Shown piece after piece: positions 8,380 to 16,001 of a DNA stretch of 64,000 nucleotides. The stretch is from CALDSL01 sp039810245 (lineage in GTDB: Bacteria; Chloroflexota; Anaerolineae; Anaerolineales; Anaerolineaceae). A model generated the notes under the pieces. The model was not told the DNA's origin and did no database searches. It worked only from the letters and a program-made list of their open reading frames with translations. How positions within the stretch are numbered: the first letter of the stretch is position 1; each line of letters begins with the position of its first letter. The position numbers were made by a program, and so were the translations under genes. The DNA lies in NCBI GenBank assembly GCA_039810245.1, contig JBDHWQ010000020.1:10137-74136 (forward strand), in the 5' to 3' direction.

Positions 8380-8850
8380 TCAGCCTTCCTCCGCCCCCGG
8401 CGCTCGCGCCGGGAGCAGTACCGCTTGAATTTCATCCACCGACCGCGCCGCCATCAACGCGTCCAGCGCTCCAGGCTCCATCAGCGCACCGGCCAGCGCC
8501 GCCAGCGCGGCCGTGTGCCCCGTATCATCTACTGCGCCAAAAGCGATCACCACGCGCACCGGGTCATTCTCCGGGCTGCCAAAGTTTACCGGCGCGTCCA
8601 GGGCCACCACCGCCAGGCACGGGCGCAGGACGCCGTCTTGCGGGTGAGCATGCGGCAGCGCCAGCCCCGGAGCCAGCACGATGTACGGCCCCAGCTCTTC
8701 AACCACGCGCAGCATAGCAGCGGTATAGCTCGGCTGCACCGCGCCGCTGCGTTCCAGCAGCCGCCCGGCAGCCGTCACCGCCGCGCGCCAGTCCGCGGCC
8801 TGCACGCCCACGGCAATGTGTTCTGTTGGCAGCATCGCGGGCAAATCCAT
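8380..8850 (-). CDS. PTS EIIA component, fructose/ascorbate (EIIA-2) type
   Basis: The 156-residue protein is an EIIA domain of the mannitol/fructose/ascorbate superfamily. The active histidine lies in LAPGLALPHAHPQ (His67), a match to UlaC-like proteins; PVNFGSPENDPVRVVIAFGA is the usual second block. It accepts phosphate from HPr and passes it to EIIB, whose gene follows directly. The start at 8850 was kept although no strong ribosome site is seen; ATG at 8835 is an alternative. There is no EIIC gene next to it. Upstream, four hairpins separate it from the sugar ABC operon. Confidence 0.83.
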   Translation of the reverse strand: MDLPAMLPTEHIAVGVQAADWRAAVTAAGRLLERSGAVQPSYTAAMLRVVEELGPYIVLAPGLALPHAHPQDGVLRPCLAVVALDAPVNFGSPENDPVRVVIAFGAVDDTGHTAALAALAGALMEPGALDALMAARSVDEIQAVLLPARAPGAEEG

Positions 8851-8875
8851 ACCGCTGATTGTAATATAACAGGAG

Positions 8876-9044
8876 CAAACGTGCTGGCCGGCGATTGCCG
8901 GCCAGCACGTTTGGGAGATTTTGACAACCCCGCCCCAGGCCAGGGGCGGGGAAATTTCTTAAATGCGGTTTTTGTGCGGCGCAGTTGCTCCGCACAAAAA
9001 CCGCAAAAAATAAGAAAACCCCCTTCCCGCTCGCGGGAAGGGGG
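8876..9044. terminator. Cluster of four intergenic hairpins
   Basis: Four inverted repeats follow one another in the gap between the ABC permease gene and the EIIA gene. The first has 17-base perfect arms (8876-8892 and 8897-8913) with loop GATT. The second is CCCCGCCCC/GGGGCGGGG (8928-8936, 8943-8951). The third is GCGGTTTTTGTGCGG and its complement (8964-8978, 8990-9004), extended by AT-rich flanks. The fourth is CCCCCTTCCCGC/GCGGGAAGGGGG (9019-9030, 9033-9044). All lie downstream of the leftward ABC operon and probably terminate it. The number is more than termination needs. Confidence 0.75.
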
Positions 9045-9097
9045 CAGGGGGATGGGCTTTGGTCAGATTGCTACTTTGCAAGAGGAAAAGGCCCACC

Positions 9098-9919
9098 TTA
9101 GCCTTTGAGCGCGCCGGCCATCAGGCCGCGCACAAAGTAGCGCCCCAACAGCACATACACCAGCAGCGTGGGCAGCGCGGCCAGGAACGAGCCCGCCATC
9201 TGCACATTCCACGCGATGATCTGGCTGCCGGCCATGTTGTTGAGCGCCACCGTGATCGGCCAGTTCGACGGGCTGGTGAGGATCACCGCAAACAGGAAAT
9301 CATTCCACGCCGAGGTGAACTGCCAGATCAGCACCACCACGAAAGCCGGGATCGAGATCGGCAGCAGGATGTGCCAGTAAATGCCCATCATCCCCGCACC
9401 GTCAATCTTCGAGGCTTCCAGCAGCTCGGTGGGGATGGTGGCGTAATAGTTACGAAAGGTCAGCGTGGTGATGGGTATGCCGTAGATCACGTGCGCCAAC
9501 ACCAGCCCCGGTAGCCCACCGTACAGGTTGATGGTGCGCATGAACTCCACCAACGGGATCATGATCGCCTGGTACGGGATGAACATGCCGAACAGGATCA
9601 GCGGGAAGATCACGTCCGCCCCGCGGAACTTCCACTTGGCCAGCACGTAGCCGTTGAGCGAGCCGAGGATCGACGAGATGATCGCGGCGGGGAAGACCAT
9701 GTTCAGGCTGTTCCACAGGCTGGGGGCCAGCTTGTCGAACGCCTCGCGAAAGTTATCCAGCCGCAAGCCGGTGGGTAGCTGCCACATCGTTTTCAGGCTG
9801 ACTTCCTCGAAGCCCTTGAACCCGGTCACCAGCATCACATACATGGGGATCAGGTAAAAAATCGCCATGAACACCAGCGGGATATACAGCCAGTAGCGGG
9901 CGCGATGTTTGGTGGTCAT
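9098..9919 (-). CDS. Sugar ABC transporter permease, MalG type
   Basis: This 273-residue inner-membrane permease has about six transmembrane segments. The ATPase-coupling EAA loop is ELLEASKIDGAGMMGIYWHI. The short first loop and the ending LLGRYFVRGLMAGALKG are typical of the second permease (MalG/UgpE-like) of carbohydrate uptake-1 systems. It overlaps the partner permease gene by four bases (ATGA), with GAGGCGAAAG as ribosome site. The genes for the binding protein and the other permease precede it. No ATPase gene is present in the operon, so a shared MsmK/MalK-type ATPase encoded elsewhere is likely. Confidence 0.93.
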   Translation of the reverse strand: MTTKHRARYWLYIPLVFMAIFYLIPMYVMLVTGFKGFEEVSLKTMWQLPTGLRLDNFREAFDKLAPSLWNSLNMVFPAAIISSILGSLNGYVLAKWKFRGADVIFPLILFGMFIPYQAIMIPLVEFMRTINLYGGLPGLVLAHVIYGIPITTLTFRNYYATIPTELLEASKIDGAGMMGIYWHILLPISIPAFVVVLIWQFTSAWNDFLFAVILTSPSNWPITVALNNMAGSQIIAWNVQMAGSFLAALPTLLVYVLLGRYFVRGLMAGALKG

Positions 9920-10806
9920 ACTTTCGCCTCGGATCGCAGCGTATAGATGATGTACGGAATAATCAGCACCGCCACGCTGAGCAGAAGCAGGATGCCGATG
10001 GCCGCGCCGCGGCCATAGAAGTAGCCATCAAACGTGGTCTGCCACATGTAGATGGCCGGCACGTCTAACGGAAGCTGCTTGCCCGACACGGAAATGATCA
10101 GATCGAACACTTTGAGCGACATGTGGCCCAGGATGATCATCGCGCTCAGCGTCACCGGGCTGAGCAGGGGCAGCACAATACGCCGGTAGATCTGCACTTC
10201 GCTGGCGCCGTCCACCCGCGCCGCCTCGCGCAGCTCATCCGAGATGCCACGCAGCCCGGCCAGGTACAACGCCATGGTGTAACCCGACATCTGCCAGATA
10301 GCCGGGATGGCTACCGCGGCGATACCCCAGTACGGCGTGGTATACCAGCGATTAATCAGAAAATCCAGCCCCAGGCTTTGGAATAGCAGGTTCAGGCCAC
10401 TCAGCCGCGAGCCCATGGCCGGGTTCATCAGCCAGCGCCATACCACGCCGGTGACGATATACGAAATTGCCATCGGGAACAGGTACACGCTGCGGAAAAA
10501 ACCCTCGCCGCGCAGCCCCTGGTCCAGGAAGATGGCCAGGGCCAGCCCAATCAGCAGCGAGCCGATCACAAAGATGAGGGTGAAGATGATCGTATTGCGA
10601 ATGTCTACCTGAAAGCGGGCATCCGCGGTCAGCAACTGGATGTAGTTGGACAGCCCTACCCAGGTGTAATCGGGCAGCAGGCCTTTCCAGGCGCTTAAGG
10701 AGACCCGGATCGACCAGCCGATAAAACCGTAGACGAACACGGCAATGGCGATGATCGAGGGCAGCACCAGCAGAACGGATTGCAGAGTTTCTCTTTTCGA
10801 TCGCAT
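9916..10806 (-). CDS. Sugar ABC transporter permease, MalF type
   Basis: The 296-residue product has six predicted membrane helices. The EAA loop is ELREAARVDGASEVQIYRRI, followed by VLPLLSPV, as in MalF/UgpA-type permeases. It pairs with the MalG-type permease, whose gene overlaps it by four bases. The ATG at 10806 follows GAGGAAG. A GC-rich hairpin at 10878-10907 separates it from the binding-protein gene; such hairpins commonly lower expression of permeases relative to binding protein. The substrate is probably a sugar or oligosaccharide, but sequence alone does not give it. Confidence 0.93.
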   Translation of the reverse strand: MRSKRETLQSVLLVLPSIIAIAVFVYGFIGWSIRVSLSAWKGLLPDYTWVGLSNYIQLLTADARFQVDIRNTIIFTLIFVIGSLLIGLALAIFLDQGLRGEGFFRSVYLFPMAISYIVTGVVWRWLMNPAMGSRLSGLNLLFQSLGLDFLINRWYTTPYWGIAAVAIPAIWQMSGYTMALYLAGLRGISDELREAARVDGASEVQIYRRIVLPLLSPVTLSAMIILGHMSLKVFDLIISVSGKQLPLDVPAIYMWQTTFDGYFYGRGAAIGILLLLSVAVLIIPYIIYTLRSEAKV

Positions 10807-10877
10807 GATCGCTTCCTCGTGGGGAGTGGCGCGACCGGGCTGAGCCGCCCGGATGATGCGGATTACCCATCCAAAAG

Positions 10878-10907
10878 GCCACCGGAGGGATTGCTCCCCC
10901 CGGTGGC
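10878..10907 (-). promoter_or_regulatory. Intercistronic hairpin between binding-protein and permease genes
   Basis: GCCACCGG (10878-10885) pairs with CCGGTGGC (10900-10907), with extra G:C pairs inside the stem. No T-run follows on the minus strand, so partial read-through and protection of the binding-protein mRNA is more likely than full termination. Confidence 0.6.
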
Positions 10908-10922
10908 GGTCATCAAAACGGT

Positions 10923-12299
10923 TTACTTGCAGGGGCCAGAAGAAGCGCAGGCGGCAACCAGCGCGCTCTGGAAGGCGGCGGTATCCTGGCTGGCGAGGAA
11001 GACGCCCAGGGCGTCATTGATCTCGGTCTTCCAGGAGTCGTTGGCAACCACACCGTGGGTCAGCGAGCCGGCGATGGTGTTGGAAGCCCAATCGGCCATA
11101 GCCGACTGCAGGTACTCGTCGTACAGGCTCTTGTCAGCGTCGGAGCGGGCGGGGATGGAACCCTTGACCGGGTTGAAGGCATCCTGGCCTTCCTTCGAGC
11201 CGGCGACGGTCAACCAGGCGATGGCGGCATCCGGGTGCGGCGCGTTGACGGGCAGCACGAAGGAGTCCGACAGGAACTGGAAGGTGCCAATAGTGCCGGG
11301 GACGGGCGCCCAACCGAAGTCGGTCTTGGGGGCCTTGCCCAGCTCTTTGAAGTAGCCTTCGGCCCAGTCGCCCATCACGTTGAAGGCCGCATCGCCATTG
11401 ACCACGAGCTGCGAGGCATCCTGCCAGGTGAGCGAAGCCGCGTCACTGTTGACGTAGGTCAGCGCCTTCTTGAAGTTTTCGATCGCGGTGGTCATCTGGG
11501 CATCATCCCAGGCCAGCTCGCCGCTCCATAACTGGTTGTACTTGTCTACGCCCAGGGTGGCCAGGAAGATGGTTTCCATCAGGTGCATGGCGGTCCACTG
11601 CTCGCCCATGGCCAGGGGCTGCACGCCGGCGGCCTGCAGCTTGTCCATCGCGGCGAACCATTCTTCCAGGGTGGTGGGCACGGCAATGCCGTTGGCTTCG
11701 AGGATGCCCGGGTTGTACCACAGCACGTTGGCGCGGTGGATATTGACCGGCACCGAGTAAATGTTGCCATTTTCCGAGATCAGCGGGATCAGGGTTTTGG
11801 GCATCACATCCAGCCAGCCGTTCTTTTCGTACAGGTCGTTGAGCGGGGAAATCTGCCCGGCCTTTACGTACGTGCCGATCAGTTCCTGCCCGGCGTGGCC
11901 CTGCCAGCTATCAGGGGCTTCGCCAGCCTGCAGGCGGGTGGCCAGCACGGCGCGCGCGTTGGTGCCGGCGCCACCGGCGACTGCGGCGTTGACGAATTCG
12001 ATGTCAGGGTACTTGGCCTTGAAGACCTTAATCATGGCGTCGAGGCCAGCCGCCTCACCGCCGCCGGTCCACCACGAGAACACTTCCACCTGCTTAGCGC
12101 CGGCGGGAGCCGCCGGGGCTTCGGTGGCGGCAGGCGCCGCAGGCGCAGCCGGGGCCTCGGTAGCGGCGGGAGCCGCCGGGGCTTCGGTGGCCGCAGGCGC
12201 AGCCGGGGCTTGGGTAGCGGCCGGGGCGCACGCCGCGAGGACCATCGTAAAGACGGTCAGCAGAGCGATCACGAACATGACACGCTTGTTACTGGACAT
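10923..12299 (-). CDS. Sugar ABC transporter solute-binding lipoprotein
   Basis: The 458-residue protein starts with a lipoprotein signal; lipobox LAAC places the modified cysteine at Cys24. A linker of about 65 residues made of ATEAPAAPA-like repeats follows. The family-1 binding domain then begins with VEVFSWWTGGGEAAGLDAM and includes RLQAGEAPDSWQGHAGQEL and NGDAAFNVMGDWAEGYF. It would be anchored outside the membrane and deliver a sugar to the two permeases. The ATG at 12299 was chosen because AAGGAGA precedes it and the signal peptide begins there; the frame extends upstream to 12383 without support. A good minus-strand promoter lies at 12429-12456. Alpha-glucoside or other oligosaccharide uptake is a guess. 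Confidence 0.92.
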   Translation of the reverse strand: MSSNKRVMFVIALLTVFTMVLAACAPAATQAPAAPAATEAPAAPAATEAPAAPAAPAATEAPAAPAGAKQVEVFSWWTGGGEAAGLDAMIKVFKAKYPDIEFVNAAVAGGAGTNARAVLATRLQAGEAPDSWQGHAGQELIGTYVKAGQISPLNDLYEKNGWLDVMPKTLIPLISENGNIYSVPVNIHRANVLWYNPGILEANGIAVPTTLEEWFAAMDKLQAAGVQPLAMGEQWTAMHLMETIFLATLGVDKYNQLWSGELAWDDAQMTTAIENFKKALTYVNSDAASLTWQDASQLVVNGDAAFNVMGDWAEGYFKELGKAPKTDFGWAPVPGTIGTFQFLSDSFVLPVNAPHPDAAIAWLTVAGSKEGQDAFNPVKGSIPARSDADKSLYDEYLQSAMADWASNTIAGSLTHGVVANDSWKTEINDALGVFLASQDTAAFQSALVAACASSGPCK

Positions 12300-12428
12300 C
12301 GTACTCTTCTCCTTCAAAGGGTTGAAAGTGGATGGGACGCGCTCGCGGATCGCCGCGAGGCTGTGGATGGACACAGTGTTCATGGGGATTGGTTGACATC
12401 GCCTCCTTATATGGTTTTTGGACTCAGA

Positions 12429-12456
12429 ATCTTACAGATTTTGTCCTTTTATACAA
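12429..12456 (-). promoter_or_regulatory. Promoter of the sugar ABC operon
   Basis: On the minus strand TTGTAT (complement of 12451-12456) and TAAGAT (complement of 12429-12434) are separated by 16 bases. They lie about 130 bases before the binding-protein start. The spacing fits a sigma-70 type promoter. Confidence 0.55.
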
Positions 12457-12501
12457 GTCGCAGCGATACCGGCGGGGGTGGCTTTACCCCGTTACATCCA
12501 T

Positions 12502-12507
12502 TATAAT
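12502..12507 (+). promoter_or_regulatory. -10 box for the hybrid regulator gene
   Basis: TATAAT lies 74 bases before the ATG at 12582. Upstream TTTACC (12483-12488) is only 13 bases away, so the -35 element is uncertain. The promoter faces away from that of the ABC operon, leaving a divergent control region of about 280 bases. Confidence 0.5.
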
Positions 12508-12581
12508 GAGGCCACCCGGCCAGGCAACCCCTTTGCGGACAAACAGCGGACACGCGCTGGACACCTGCCGCGGGCGAACTT

Positions 12582-13787
12582 ATGGACTACGCAAAATTCG
12601 AAGAACTGGTCAAACAGATTGTCGCCAACCTGTACGATAGCGTTGCGCTCGAAGCCGACTTTGAGCTGACGATCTTCGAACCCCCGCCGGGCTTTCGCGG
12701 CCGCCGCGGCGAGTACATCCGCCAGGTCACGCTGGAAGCGATTGCCGCGTTGCGCCCCGAGCGCCAGAACCTTCCTCCCAGTGCGCTGGAGTGGCGCCCC
12801 TATTGGATTCTGCAGCGCCGCTACGTCGAAGGCATGGGCCTGCAGGAAGTCGCTGCGTCACTGGCGGTCAGCGAGCGCCAGATGCGCCGCGACCAGCACC
12901 GCGCGCTCAATGCGCTTACCGCGCTGCTGTGGCACCGCCTGTTCCCGGCCGGCAGCGCCGCCGCGCCGCGCCCCATTCCCACCGGCGCAAGTGAAGAGAC
13001 GCTCGTGCGCGAGGATGATGGCGCGTTTGCGGTACAATCCGGGCCGGTAGAGCTATATGCTGCGCTGGGCGCATTGCTGCCCATCCTGCGCCCGCGCGCC
13101 GCCGAGGAGGGCGCCAGCCTGCTGCTGGAGCCCGGCCGTCCGGTGAGCATCACCACCGACCGGGTGATCTTGCGCCAGATCCTCATCAGCCTGCTGAGCT
13201 GGGCCATCCATGCCGCGCGTGGCGGGGCGGTGTGTATCCGCGCTCGCGCGGAAAGCGAAGAAGCGCTGGTGGAAGTGGATATCCCGGCCCCGCCGGCTCC
13301 TGATCCCCTGCCCGACACCGCGCGCTATTGGACCGGGCGCATCCAGGCCGGGCTGGAGCGGCTGACGCTGGAAATGCCCGGGGAAAGCACGCGTCTGCGG
13401 CTGGTCGTGCGCCTGGCGCGCCGTGCCGAGCCGCTGGCGCTGGTGGTGGATGACCAGAGCGCGGCGGTCAGCCTGTACCGCCGCCTGCTGGCGCAAAGCG
13501 GTTGGAAGGTGCAGGGCGCTAACCGACCCGAAGAGGCCCAGGCCCTGGCCGCGCAGATACACCCCGCGCTGATCATCCTGGATGTGATGATGCCGCAGAT
13601 GGACGGCTGGGAAGTGCTGCAAACCCTCAAGCTGCACGAAGACACGCGCGCCATTCCGGTGCTGGTGTGCTCGGCCTGGGAAGAGCCCGAGCTTTCACGC
13701 TCACTTGGCGCGGCCGGGTTCCTCAAAAAGCCGGTCACCCTCAAAGCCCTGCAATCTGCGCTCCAGGCGCTTCAGCTAGACGTTTAA
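12582..13787 (+). CDS. Hybrid regulator: HTH, kinase-ATPase-like middle, C-terminal receiver
   Basis: The 401-residue protein combines parts not usually joined in this order. Residues 70-118 (YWILQRRYVEGMGLQEVAA, then SLAVSERQMRRDQHRALNAL) look like a sigma-region-4-type helix-turn-helix. Residues 155-280 resemble a histidine-kinase ATPase domain without phospho-histidine or clear G boxes; DRVILRQILISLLSWAI stands where the N box would be. Residues 284-401 are a receiver domain with VVDD, phospho-acceptor Asp334 in IILDVMMPQMDGW, and FLKKPV (Lys383). It may be a DNA-binding response regulator with a degenerate ATPase sensor. It is divergent from the sugar ABC operon and could control it. No partner kinase is adjacent. 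Confidence 0.7.
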   Translation: MDYAKFEELVKQIVANLYDSVALEADFELTIFEPPPGFRGRRGEYIRQVTLEAIAALRPERQNLPPSALEWRPYWILQRRYVEGMGLQEVAASLAVSERQMRRDQHRALNALTALLWHRLFPAGSAAAPRPIPTGASEETLVREDDGAFAVQSGPVELYAALGALLPILRPRAAEEGASLLLEPGRPVSITTDRVILRQILISLLSWAIHAARGGAVCIRARAESEEALVEVDIPAPPAPDPLPDTARYWTGRIQAGLERLTLEMPGESTRLRLVVRLARRAEPLALVVDDQSAAVSLYRRLLAQSGWKVQGANRPEEAQALAAQIHPALIILDVMMPQMDGWEVLQTLKLHEDTRAIPVLVCSAWEEPELSRSLGAAGFLKKPVTLKALQSALQALQLDV

Positions 13788-13831
13788 ATCCACCCAATAA
13801 ATGAATGGATGAAACCGCTTGCGCGGCTTGT

Positions 13832-13837
13832 TATAAT
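13832..13837 (+). promoter_or_regulatory. -10 box upstream of the transglutaminase-like gene
   Basis: TATAAT lies 35 bases before the ATG at 13873, in the short gap after the hybrid regulator gene. No strong -35 box is visible. It suggests the gene has its own promoter. Confidence 0.5.
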
Positions 13838-13872
13838 GGGAGAGCGTATCCGTCCACTGAACTGGGGGACTT

Positions 13873-15177
13873 ATGCCTGCTCAGAGCCAGCTTCTCAAGC
13901 GCGCGTATGCGGCTGCTCGCGCCGGTGATTGCGAAACAGCGCGGCGGCTGCTGCAGGGCATCCTGCTCATGGACAAAACCAACGAAGCAGCGTGGATGCT
14001 TTACGCCGGTACCTTTCCTGACCCCGCGCAGCGCCGCGATGTACTGCGCGATGCGATCGCGCGCAACCCGGACATGCCCCAGGTGCGCGCCGCGTACCGG
14101 GCAATCCGCCCGCTCGCGCCACCTACCCATGCGCCACGCGCGCCCGCCCGTTTGCAGCCGCAGACCCGGCTGATTCCAGCGGTTGGCTGGGGACTACTCG
14201 CCGGCGCGCTAATTTTTCTGATGCTGTACCTGTTCAGCATGGCCGGGCTGCAGGATGAGAATATTCGCCTGCGCGGCAGCACGCGCGCTGCGCAGAACGA
14301 GCGCGACCAGGCTCAAAGCCAGCTCGACCAACTGCAAAGCCGTTACGACCAGCTTTCCGCGCAGCATAACGGGCTGGCCGCCGATTACAGCCAGCTCGAT
14401 GGGCAGTACCGCGGGCTGAGTGCGCAGTACACCAGCCTGCAGGGCGAGTTTAACGGGCTGGTTGACCGCTACAACGACCTGTCCGGCCAGTTTAGCGTCC
14501 TGCAGTCACGCTTTAACGCCCTCAACAGCGATTACACCGACCTGAGCGGCAAGGCGGTCGTTCCGCCCTACATCACCGTACACCAGCGCGAGGTAACACT
14601 GTCTTTTTACAAGTTGGACGGCTCCATCCTGTATTGGACCGTGCCGTTTGACAGCCTGGAACGCGACTTCCAACGCGGCTTCTCCAGCCGCGAAAAGCTC
14701 TATAACAACGATATCGAGCTGAAGGACGATTGGGGCGAAATTTATCATGTGGTGGACTTCCGTAAGTACGTGGATGGGAACATCTTTACCCGCGTTATTC
14801 CCGACCTGTATGCGCAGGCTGGCAGCGATGAAGCCTTCATCCGCGAAGTGTGGCACATCGTCACCCAACTGGCCATTTATGCCTCAGACCCGGATGAGGA
14901 AACGCCGCGTTATCCATTGGAAACGTTGCTGGCCGGCGGCGGCGATTGCGAAGACACGTCAATCCTGTTCGCCAGCATGATCCGCGCCGCCCCGGTGGAT
15001 TGGAGCGTAAGCCTGGTGTATCTCAATGCCGACCACCCCGGCACTGCCAGCGACCCTAACCACCTGGCCGTGCAGGTAGACACCGGTACTACCCGGTACC
15101 TGGTGGAAACCACCAGTCCGGATGATATGACACCCTACACTACCAACGTGGCCGGGTGGTATCTTAAAGTCCGCTGA
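13873..15177 (+). CDS. Membrane-anchored coiled-coil protein with transglutaminase-like domain
   Basis: The 434-residue protein has three parts. Residues 1-80 form a TPR-like helical repeat (KRAYAAARAGDCETARRLLQ). A single membrane helix spans 103-124. Residues 128-226 are coiled coil rich in Q, L and S with repeats like QYxxLQGxFNGL. The C-terminal domain has a possible papain/transglutaminase-type triad: Cys359 in GGGDCEDTS, His397 in NHLAVQVD and Glu412 in LVETT. The last domain is probably outside the cell. Family members cleave or cross-link peptides or only bind them; no substrate can be named. GGGGGACTT serves as ribosome site. It converges with the secreted-protein gene, leaving 11 bases between stops. 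Confidence 0.7.
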   Translation: MPAQSQLLKRAYAAARAGDCETARRLLQGILLMDKTNEAAWMLYAGTFPDPAQRRDVLRDAIARNPDMPQVRAAYRAIRPLAPPTHAPRAPARLQPQTRLIPAVGWGLLAGALIFLMLYLFSMAGLQDENIRLRGSTRAAQNERDQAQSQLDQLQSRYDQLSAQHNGLAADYSQLDGQYRGLSAQYTSLQGEFNGLVDRYNDLSGQFSVLQSRFNALNSDYTDLSGKAVVPPYITVHQREVTLSFYKLDGSILYWTVPFDSLERDFQRGFSSREKLYNNDIELKDDWGEIYHVVDFRKYVDGNIFTRVIPDLYAQAGSDEAFIREVWHIVTQLAIYASDPDEETPRYPLETLLAGGGDCEDTSILFASMIRAAPVDWSVSLVYLNADHPGTASDPNHLAVQVDTGTTRYLVETTSPDDMTPYTTNVAGWYLKVR

Positions 15178-15188
15178 TCCGCTTCTGC

Positions 15189-15869
15189 CTACGGCTTCGG
15201 GTTTTCGAACTTGTACCACGAATCCCAGGGGTGCGCGTCGGGCGGATAGTAGCAGTACCACGTCACCGGGTCGGGCCACGAGCCATCGTAGCACTTGCCC
15301 GGCTCGTACCCGCGCCGGAACACGAACGGGCTCGACCATAACTCCTTGCCATCCCTGGTGACCACTTTCATCGTGTATGTCACCGACCAGAACGGGGGAT
15401 CAACGATATAGCCGTGCATCAGCGCGGCGTACGCGCTGTTGGGGTTGGTGCCCGGTTTCATATCGGTTTTCAGCCAGACCGCGCCGCTGTTATCCGCCAC
15501 CTGTAACTGCGTGCCTTCCGGGATGGCCGCGGACGCCGTGTAGACAAACGTGCACGCGTCATTGACCGTCCACAGCGTGGGCTTTTCATTTTCCAGCCGC
15601 AGCAGCTTGGCATTTGCCGGCGCCACGTCCGTATCGAGCTGGGCTTTGGTCACCACGCTGCCCTTCGGCCAGCACCAGGCGGTCATGCCGTTCACATCCA
15701 CCGTCGCTGGCGCAGGGGTGGCGCCGGGAGCGGGCGTGGCCGTGGCGCCAGGGGTGGCCGTTGGCGCGGTGGTGGGCGTAGGGGTTTGCGCCGCCGCCGG
15801 CATGGAGAATATCGTCGAGAACAGCAGGGCAGCCAGGATTGCCGCGAAAAGTACGGGTTTCTTCTGCAT
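15189..15869 (-). CDS. Secreted protein of unknown function with Thr/Pro/Ala linker
   Basis: The 226-residue product begins with MQKKPVLFAAILAALLFS and the cleavage region MPAAAQ, a standard Sec signal peptide. A linker of TPTPTTAPTATP type follows. The remaining 170 residues are rich in Trp, Tyr and Pro (DVNGMTAWCWPKG, PDPVTWYCYYPPDAHPW) with four cysteines that could form disulphides. No known domain is recognised. The ATG at 15869 with GGAAAGGAAAAAAC as ribosome site was preferred over 15947. It probably acts outside the cell, perhaps in surface binding; that is inference from signal and composition only. Confidence 0.75.
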   Translation of the reverse strand: MQKKPVLFAAILAALLFSTIFSMPAAAQTPTPTTAPTATPGATATPAPGATPAPATVDVNGMTAWCWPKGSVVTKAQLDTDVAPANAKLLRLENEKPTLWTVNDACTFVYTASAAIPEGTQLQVADNSGAVWLKTDMKPGTNPNSAYAALMHGYIVDPPFWSVTYTMKVVTRDGKELWSSPFVFRRGYEPGKCYDGSWPDPVTWYCYYPPDAHPWDSWYKFENPKP

Positions 15870-15951
15870 TGTTTTTTCCTTTCCCACCATCAAAACAATC
15901 AAGAACGTACCTGACCTATTAAAGCACCAAATGAAAATGTTGCACAAAAAA

Positions 15952-15982
15952 ACACCCTGAAGGCTTTTGACCTTCAGGGTGT
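15952..15982 (-). terminator. Rho-independent terminator of clpC
   Basis: ACACCCTGAAGG (15952-15963) pairs with CCTTCAGGGTGT (15971-15982). Read leftward, the stem is followed by a run of seven T residues, as expected for termination of clpC. Confidence 0.9.
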
Positions 15983-16001
15983 CTGGTTGCGTTTGATTCG
16001 C

